This document shows, piece by piece, positions 58,553 through 64,000 of a stretch of DNA of 64,000 bases. Position numbers and translations under genes: made by a program. The DNA is from Legionella bononiensis. Its GTDB lineage: Bacteria > Pseudomonadota > Gammaproteobacteria > Legionellales > Legionellaceae. The notes below the pieces were generated by a model. That model saw nothing but the letters and a program-made list of their open reading frames with translations, had not been told where the DNA came from and searched no databases. The stretch spans positions 62,001-126,000 of the forward strand of contig NZ_JADOBG010000002.1 of NCBI RefSeq assembly GCF_016786215.1, read 5' to 3'. How positions within the stretch are numbered: position 1 is the first letter of the stretch; every line of letters begins with the position of its first letter.

Positions 58553-60127
58553 ATGCCAAAAGTAATTGCTATTGCGGGAATGGGACTCTGCGGAAATGCT
58601 ATTTTTTGCCGTTTAAGTCACTTGCTTGCAACAATGAAATATTCTGACGATGACATTACTATCTTAATCTTTGAACAAAATCCACAATACCTTGCTACAG
58701 GATTTGCTTATTCTATTGATAGCCCAGAATTCTGGACTTTAAATAATCCAGCTGATGGTTTCAAATTTACTTCTACTACAGATAGCCTAACAGAATGGAT
58801 AGATGCTAATCCAGAGTTGCTCCAAGATCATTATCCACATAGAGACAAACAATATATTCCTCGTGCTGTAGTGGGTCATTATTTACGCGCTCAATATGAA
58901 AAACATAAAACACTGGTTAAATCACTAGGGATAACAGTCAAAGAAATTTTTTTGCCAATCTCAGATATTTGTCCACTAAAAGAAGGGAATTATCAGATAG
59001 CATGCATGGATCAAAATTATATCGCTGATAGACTTTTTATAACAACTGGACATTTAACAAATCCTTTTTTTCATACTGTCGAGAATCAACCAGGTTTTCT
59101 CCGTTTTGAAAACACAACAGGAAATCCAGATGCATGGGATTTAGCAGATGATGTTTATATCATTGGTGGTCAGGCAGCATTTGTTGATGCCGCACTTTGG
59201 TTAACTATGAAAAAGCAGTACTCAGGAAAAATACACAGTGTCACGCGAAATCCTAATATATTAACAACCAAAGGCAATACAGATAGTTGTGACACTACGA
59301 AACAACAGGAATTATCAAATAGTCTACAAAAACGCTTTCCTGACAGTTTAACCTTTTCCGAAGCAAAAACATTATTTTGGAATGCTTATCAAAATGATGC
59401 TAAAAATCCTATTACTCCTACCCATTCCCCTGGTGCTCTTGAGACTTTACGTTATCAAATGAATAAATTTGATCATCTGCCAGAAAACAATCCCATACTG
59501 GGTAATATTGATGAGCTACGAGCATTTATTAAAACTTTTTATTTTAGTGGTTGTTATACTCACATGTGGCAAAGCTTGAATGTTGAAGGCAAAGAACAAT
59601 TTCTAAAATACTTCTATTCTCTTTTAATGGCTTATTTGACTGGTATCACACCAGTGAATGCTAGAATCATGCTCCATCTCTATGAGAAAAATAGAATTAT
59701 TGAGCATCATAGCTTGGCTTCTGTAAGCTATGATGAAGTAAATCACAGATTCCAATTATTATTTACATCAGGCGAAGTCTTGCATGCTGCAACTCTTATT
59801 GATGCAACTGGATATCGTTACAAACCAGATCCCAATAGTGTCAAGCCCATGTTATTAGACAAGTTGGCACAAACCGGATTAATAAGCACTAAGCCTTATG
59901 GTGGCATCCATTTAACGGATCATTATCAAGTGATCGATACATACGGAAAGGTACATGAAAATCTAGTTTGTATAGGGCCTGTAGCAAATTACAATCATCC
60001 TGTTCCTACACCACATTCTTCATTTATGGTTTATCGTGATGTAGATTTGGTGATGGATCAATTTGCTTCTACATTTCAGGTGACTGAACATGGGGCCATC
60101 AAGTCTACCCCTGAATTTTTTCAATAA
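58553..60127 (+). CDS. FAD/NAD(P)-binding oxidoreductase
   Basis: 524 residues. N-terminal Rossmann motif GMGLCGNA, a second dinucleotide motif IIGGQAAFVDAALWL near the middle and ATGYRYKPDP late in the chain point to a flavoprotein of the FAD/NAD(P)-binding (HpnW/YdhS-like) family, whose members are often tied to siderophore or hydroxy-acid oxidation; the substrate is unknown. The C-terminus overlaps the convergent MarR gene by 23 bp. No signal peptide. Confidence 0.8.
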   Translation: MPKVIAIAGMGLCGNAIFCRLSHLLATMKYSDDDITILIFEQNPQYLATGFAYSIDSPEFWTLNNPADGFKFTSTTDSLTEWIDANPELLQDHYPHRDKQYIPRAVVGHYLRAQYEKHKTLVKSLGITVKEIFLPISDICPLKEGNYQIACMDQNYIADRLFITTGHLTNPFFHTVENQPGFLRFENTTGNPDAWDLADDVYIIGGQAAFVDAALWLTMKKQYSGKIHSVTRNPNILTTKGNTDSCDTTKQQELSNSLQKRFPDSLTFSEAKTLFWNAYQNDAKNPITPTHSPGALETLRYQMNKFDHLPENNPILGNIDELRAFIKTFYFSGCYTHMWQSLNVEGKEQFLKYFYSLLMAYLTGITPVNARIMLHLYEKNRIIEHHSLASVSYDEVNHRFQLLFTSGEVLHAATLIDATGYRYKPDPNSVKPMLLDKLAQTGLISTKPYGGIHLTDHYQVIDTYGKVHENLVCIGPVANYNHPVPTPHSSFMVYRDVDLVMDQFASTFQVTEHGAIKSTPEFFQ

Positions 60128-60554
60128 AACGCTCTAGGTTTTCTATAATTGATAATAGATTCTCATTTAACTTGCTAACTTCTTTATTGGGTAAATTACC
60201 CGCAGACAAATTCTGCATCAATATCCCCTGCTTTTCTAATTCGCGACAAGCATGTTTCGCTTTTTCAGTAAGAAAAAAATGATAGCAACGTTTGTCCTGT
60301 TCACTTCGAACACGTGTGATAAGCTGGTCTCTTTCCATCTTATCAAGTATACCTACTACGGTAGGTTGTTTCAGTCCCGCACTTTTTGTGAGTTCCATTT
60401 GCGTTTGGCCGTCCCGCTCCCACAAGCGAACCAGAAAAATAGTCTGACTATAGGTCACACCAAGTTCTTCAAGGTTGAGATTTGAAACACGTTCAAACAA
60501 GCGAGCTGCCTTTTTAATCAAGACACCAGTATGTTCATTCAAATTAAATGTCAT
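60105..60554 (-). CDS. MarR-family transcriptional regulator
   Basis: 149 residues with the MarR winged helix: LEELGVTYSQTIFLVRLWERDGQTQMEL, KQPTVVGILDKMERDQLI (recognition region), wing RVRSEQDKRCYHFFLT. ATG at 60554 follows AAGGAA. It is divergent from the YVTN operon, and the palindrome at 60577-60594 sits between them, as expected of a self- and neighbour-repressing MarR. Confidence 0.92.
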   Translation of the reverse strand: MTFNLNEHTGVLIKKAARLFERVSNLNLEELGVTYSQTIFLVRLWERDGQTQMELTKSAGLKQPTVVGILDKMERDQLITRVRSEQDKRCYHFFLTEKAKHACRELEKQGILMQNLSAGNLPNKEVSKLNENLLSIIENLERFIEKIQG

Positions 60555-60576
60555 GGATAGTTCCTTTTTGCGCTAT

Positions 60577-60594
60577 TATATAGGCACCTATATA
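60577..60594. promoter_or_regulatory. MarR-type operator palindrome
   Basis: A perfect 18-bp palindrome TATATAGG-CA-CCTATATA sits 22 bp from the MarR gene start and 2 bp ahead of the -35 of the divergent operon. Size, symmetry and place fit a MarR operator. Confidence 0.78.
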
Positions 60595-60596
60595 TA

Positions 60597-60625
60597 TTGA
60601 CAATATCGTATTCCCTTACTATCAT
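60597..60625 (+). promoter_or_regulatory. Sigma-70 promoter of YVTN operon
   Basis: TTGACA (60597-60602), 17-bp spacer and TATCAT (60620-60625) give a near-ideal sigma-70 promoter; the MarR operator touches its -35 side. Confidence 0.72.
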
Positions 60626-60657
60626 GGCGGCACTTTTTGTGTTTATAAAGGGATTTA

Positions 60658-62253
60658 ATGATGTTCAAAAAAGTTAGCAGCCTATTTATTGCTCTATCGA
60701 TTTTCAATGGCCTCACTTATTCCTCTTCTATCAACACCACGTTAGCTGTTGTTGAAGAAAATGCCGATCGTATCAGTTTCTATAATCCCGATACAGGTGC
60801 AAGAAAAGGTAGCCTGAAACTTGCCTTCCTCCCTCATGAGATTGCTGTTACAAAAGATGGGAAAACAGCTTTTGTCAGCAATTTCGGCATTAGAGACTAC
60901 GATAGTGGCTCTGGTATACCTGGTGTGTCCATTTCTGTTATCGATTTATTAAATCAAGTCGAGAAATATCGGCTATTTACTTTTGAATCACTAGAGAACA
61001 AAGACTATGCAGACATCGATAGTGCGCCTCATGGTGTTAAGTTACGACCTCCTTTTGAAAAACAACTTTTTGTGAATGTGGAAAAAGGCGGTAAGATTCT
61101 CGTCTTTGATGTTGATACCAAAACCATCGTCAAAAAAATTGCGGTCAGTCCTAATACACATAATCTGTTTTTTTCTAATGATGGAAAAACCTTGTGGTTA
61201 ATGGCGGGTAAAGATGGCGTCATTCGAATCGATCCTGATTCAGGAATAATTACTGGAAACCTCACATTGCCCTCAGCTGTACGGGGTTTAAAATATACGC
61301 CAGATCATCGTTCCTTGATGGTATCAGCTGTCAATCAGATCGTCTTTATTGATCCCGATACCCTCGCCATTAAAAAACAATTCACTAATTTGAATCTAGG
61401 ACCGATTCTTTACTCAGATATTACTCCTGATCAAAACTATATATTAGCACCGGCGCCCTTTGATCACCAAGTTGCAGTGATTGATGTTCATTCAGGCCAA
61501 GTGATAAAACGATTAGTCACCGGATTAAATCCGATTAACGTTTTAATTGACCCAGAGGGTCAATATGCTTATGTATCTAATGCAACAGACAAGCATTTAT
61601 CTAAAATAGATTTGCATAATTTTGAACTCATCTCTATTCCAACCCATGCTGGACCAAATGGTTTAGCATTCATCCCTGAGTTTACCCAAAGAACACACAA
61701 AAAACTGCGCATGGGAGTTGCTTTACCATTGACAGGGAAGGATGGTTCTAAAGGTCGTGAAATGCTAAGAGGATATGAATATTGGAAAAGTACTGTTATC
61801 AAAAGCGGTGGACTTTTAATTGACAATCAAGTTTATGATCCCGATATTGTTTATCTAGACACCGAATCCCAGAAAGATAAACTCAAAAGCTTGACTCAGG
61901 AATTACTCAAGCAATATCAAATACAAATATTATTATCTACCTATGGTATTGATAATTACAATCTTGAAAAAGAAATAGCAGAAGCAAACCAAATTATCCT
62001 TACCCCAGCACCTGGAGAAGAAATACTTTGGAAACCTGATAATATTGCTCGAGGTTATGATTATTTTGTAACAACAAACCTTTATGAGAAAGGCTATGTT
62101 ACACAGTACAATTTTAAACCCTCCTCCTGGTCAGCAATGGCATCCGTCATCGGATTGAAATTCCAAAATGCTTCTCAAACAGCAAATACTTTAGATTATC
62201 AACAAATAACAACTTTATTAAATGAGGGAGATTTTCACCTATTTTATCCCTAA
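60658..62253 (+). CDS. YVTN beta-propeller fused to periplasmic-binding domain
   Basis: 531 residues; signal peptide ends near LTYSSS. Residues about 25-350 hold repeated propeller blades (DGKTAFVSNFGIR, TIVKKIAVSPNTHNLFFSNDGKTLWL, GQYAYVSNATDKHLSKI). From about 355 the sequence changes to an ABC-type periplasmic substrate-binding lobe (LRMGVALPLTGKDGSKGREMLRGYEYW, then LSTYGIDNY). The binding part is about 175 residues, half the usual length, and ends NEGDFHLFYP, so it may be cut short. Function unclear; a surface or periplasmic ligand sensor for the MarR operon is possible. Confidence 0.75.
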   Translation: MMFKKVSSLFIALSIFNGLTYSSSINTTLAVVEENADRISFYNPDTGARKGSLKLAFLPHEIAVTKDGKTAFVSNFGIRDYDSGSGIPGVSISVIDLLNQVEKYRLFTFESLENKDYADIDSAPHGVKLRPPFEKQLFVNVEKGGKILVFDVDTKTIVKKIAVSPNTHNLFFSNDGKTLWLMAGKDGVIRIDPDSGIITGNLTLPSAVRGLKYTPDHRSLMVSAVNQIVFIDPDTLAIKKQFTNLNLGPILYSDITPDQNYILAPAPFDHQVAVIDVHSGQVIKRLVTGLNPINVLIDPEGQYAYVSNATDKHLSKIDLHNFELISIPTHAGPNGLAFIPEFTQRTHKKLRMGVALPLTGKDGSKGREMLRGYEYWKSTVIKSGGLLIDNQVYDPDIVYLDTESQKDKLKSLTQELLKQYQIQILLSTYGIDNYNLEKEIAEANQIILTPAPGEEILWKPDNIARGYDYFVTTNLYEKGYVTQYNFKPSSWSAMASVIGLKFQNASQTANTLDYQQITTLLNEGDFHLFYP

Positions 62254-62301
62254 AACCTCATACAAATTGGATAGAACTGAATCGATATATTAAGGATTAT
62301 T

Positions 62302-63021
62302 ATGAAACTAAAGATCGAACATAGCTATGTTGAACTATGTAAGCGATTATCTCAACTGACAACGCCCTTAATCTGTGATGCTTTACCCAGTGTGCGTCTC
62401 ATGGATTCAGATATTCATTCTTTTAACACATCGCCACAAACAAGAATTGTAGGAAGAGCTTATACTGTTAACTCGGCTCAAGATTCTTTATCTACCATGC
62501 AGGCTTTGGATGACTTGCCTGATTTTATGCTTGCCCTTGGTTGTTATGATGATAGAGTTCCCATTTTATTGGTTATCGCTTCCTGCGGCACCAAGCTTGC
62601 TGTAGCAGGTGGCATGTGTGCAGATGTAGCAAAAACGAAGGGTTTTGGTGGCATTATTACTGATGGAAATTGTCGAGATGTTTCTGAAGTCAGAACAACA
62701 AATATCCCTTTTTTTGCTAAGGGACAATGCGCCAAATCAGGAAGTAAAAATAAAATTGGCAGTATAAGAAAACCAATCAATTGTGGTTCTGTTGAGGTAA
62801 ATCCTGGTGAGCTGATATTTGCTGACGAAGACGGCATTATTGTCATGAATAAAGAAGAAGCAGTTAATGCTATTAATAAAGCGGAAGAGATTAAGGAAAA
62901 AGAAGCGGCTGCCCTCACTCGAATTCATGAAGGTGCTCGTTTTGATGAAATTTGCAATCTAAAAGAGCACATGGAAAAGCTAGAAAATAATGAGGCATCC
63001 AGTCTAAAGCTAACTGTTTAA
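62302..63021 (+). CDS. RraA-family protein (possible aldolase)
   Basis: 239 residues. RraA/HMG-aldolase fold motifs: GGMCADVAKTKGFGGIITDGNCRDVSEV with the Arg-Asp pair used by metal-dependent 4-hydroxy-4-methyl-2-oxoglutarate aldolases, and VNPGELIFADEDGIIVM. Members either inhibit RNase E or split 2-oxo-acid aldols; the catalytic GxxxDGxxRD pattern here favours the aldolase group. Ribosome site AAGGATT in front. It follows the YVTN gene by 48 bp in the MarR operon. Confidence 0.78.
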   Translation: MKLKIEHSYVELCKRLSQLTTPLICDALPSVRLMDSDIHSFNTSPQTRIVGRAYTVNSAQDSLSTMQALDDLPDFMLALGCYDDRVPILLVIASCGTKLAVAGGMCADVAKTKGFGGIITDGNCRDVSEVRTTNIPFFAKGQCAKSGSKNKIGSIRKPINCGSVEVNPGELIFADEDGIIVMNKEEAVNAINKAEEIKEKEAAALTRIHEGARFDEICNLKEHMEKLENNEASSLKLTV

Positions 63022-63039
63022 AACTAAGGAATTAAAATT

Positions 63040-63855
63040 ATGTTTTTCCATCCCAAAATGCTTTTTATGTTATTTATTTTATTAGTGTGTACTGAAGTAC
63101 TAGCACATAATGAAGATTATATCTTTGATCCCAATGATCCACATCACAGTCTTTATATTCCTGATGCAACGATGAGATCCCCTGCTATTTTATTATTGCA
63201 CGCGAGTACCGGTATCGAAAAAGTGAATTATGATTGGGCCACCCGATTAAAAGAGCATGGATACGTAGTCTATATGATAGACAGTTTTAAACCCAGAGGT
63301 TGGGAAGATCGTCGCTCAGTAGGCTGGGAAAGAGCAACACAAGCACAACTTGATGATATCGTTCCTGCCTATGAATACCTTAAGCAGCTTCCTTCTGTTG
63401 ATCCTGACCGAATAGGACTTTTGGGATTCTCTATGGGAGGCTTTGATGTATTGAAAATCATGGCGTTATCACAACAAGATCCGAAACCATACCAAAAGCT
63501 CTCTTTTAAAGCAGCGGCTTCTTTTTATGGCGTATGTCATCGACTTGAAGAAGGAACAAAACTAAGGGCAATCACCAAACTATTTATTGGAGAACATGAT
63601 GATCGTGCAACAACCCAAGATTGCATTCAGTTAGTCAACCAAAGTACTGGTAGCAATCAAAATGTTTCCATCCAAATTTATGAAAATGCATTGCATGGAT
63701 TTGATAACTTTGAGTTTCCAGTTTCAAAAGAAGTTATTGACGAAAAAGGAGAACATTATCATATTGGTTTTAATGAAGCAGCAAGAGCACAAGCATTGAA
63801 AGATTTACCCGAATTTTTTGATGGCTATCTCAAGATAAACCCTGAGAATAAATAA
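63040..63855 (+). CDS. Secreted dienelactone-hydrolase-like protein
   Basis: 271 residues; signal peptide ends near VLAHN. Alpha/beta hydrolase with the nucleophile Ser in GFSMGGFD and the His in ENALHGFDNFEFP; FIGEHDDRATTQDC gives the acid. This is the dienelactone hydrolase family plan, with signal peptide, so periplasmic. Substrate unknown. It follows the RraA-like gene by 18 bp. Confidence 0.82.
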   Translation: MFFHPKMLFMLFILLVCTEVLAHNEDYIFDPNDPHHSLYIPDATMRSPAILLLHASTGIEKVNYDWATRLKEHGYVVYMIDSFKPRGWEDRRSVGWERATQAQLDDIVPAYEYLKQLPSVDPDRIGLLGFSMGGFDVLKIMALSQQDPKPYQKLSFKAAASFYGVCHRLEEGTKLRAITKLFIGEHDDRATTQDCIQLVNQSTGSNQNVSIQIYENALHGFDNFEFPVSKEVIDEKGEHYHIGFNEAARAQALKDLPEFFDGYLKINPENK

Positions 63856-63868
63856 CCAATGGTGTTTT

Positions 63869-64000
63869 ATGATTATTAATAAATCAAAAATCTTTGCTAT
63901 AAGTTTGTTTCTATCAATTATTAACAATAGCTATGCATTTATTGATGAGCAACAAAAAATGAATAAACAAATAGTTACTGAGTTTTATAAAAAAGCAATT
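63869..64000 (+). CDS. Secreted NTF2/SnoaL-like protein, start only
   Basis: From the ATG at 63869 the frame is open to the window end (44 codons). A signal peptide ends near NSYA-FI, and NKQIVTEFYKKAI recalls the first helix of SnoaL/NTF2-like proteins. Too short to be sure. It continues the MarR-controlled operon 13 bp after the hydrolase stop. Confidence 0.5.
   Translation, partial: MIINKSKIFAISLFLSIINNSYAFIDEQQKMNKQIVTEFYKKAI

Overview
The window looks like accessory chromosome of a gammaproteobacterium, most probably a Legionella or close relative. This is an inference: the DNA is AT-rich, an H-NOX/GGDEF pair matches a known Legionella arrangement, there is an ankyrin protein and other effector-like genes, and a divergent CsrA paralog of the kind found on Legionella conjugative islands. 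No rRNA, tRNA, CRISPR array, transposase or integrase was seen.

Layout. 0-4.8 kb: the start of a PHA-synthase-like gene (cut by the window edge), an H-NOX heme sensor with its GGDEF/EAL partner, an XRE regulator, a small lipoprotein and a Met-rich periplasmic protein. 4.8-11 kb: an N-type (accessory) rotary ATPase operon, beta, epsilon, Q, a, c, b, alpha, gamma, with no recognisable AtpR. 11.2-14.7 kb: a three-gene electron-transfer operon (flavin/2Fe-2S reductase, b-type membrane protein, seven-heme cytochrome c). 14.7-18.3 kb: a small membrane-protein operon with an isoprenylcysteine-methyltransferase-like enzyme, a His/Trp-rich secreted protein and a glutamate dehydrogenase. 18.4-22.1 kb: a DUF2231 membrane protein and an unusual CopA-CopB fusion (multicopper oxidase joined to an outer-membrane barrel).

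22.3-30.6 kb holds a PHA-synthase-like hydrolase and a complete RND metal-efflux set. 31.7-46.5 kb is a long minus-strand operon: P2-type ATPase, CusC, CusB, CusA, beta-CASP RNase, AMP/thymidine phosphorylase, PRPP synthetase, small lipoprotein and P1B copper ATPase, many joined by 4-bp start/stop overlaps. Metal export and nucleotide turnover thus seem to be expressed together. Three short Gly/His-rich lipoproteins occur in the window, two of them just ahead of P-type ATPases.

47-58.3 kb is more AT-rich and patchy: a secreted His-motif protein, a two-domain glutaredoxin, a CsrA paralog, three frameshifted genes (two nucleotidyltransferases and a cupin), and an RstA/RstB-like two-component system lying among three genes (a Zn-ribbon protein, an ATP-grasp enzyme and an ankyrin protein with a caspase-clan-like His/Cys pair). 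The promoters of these three genes carry the same tandem repeat at the same distance from the -10 box, so they look like a local regulon. 58.5-64 kb: an FAD-dependent oxidoreductase and a MarR-controlled operon (YVTN propeller/periplasmic-binding fusion, RraA-like protein, dienelactone-hydrolase-like protein and an NTF2-like start cut by the window end).
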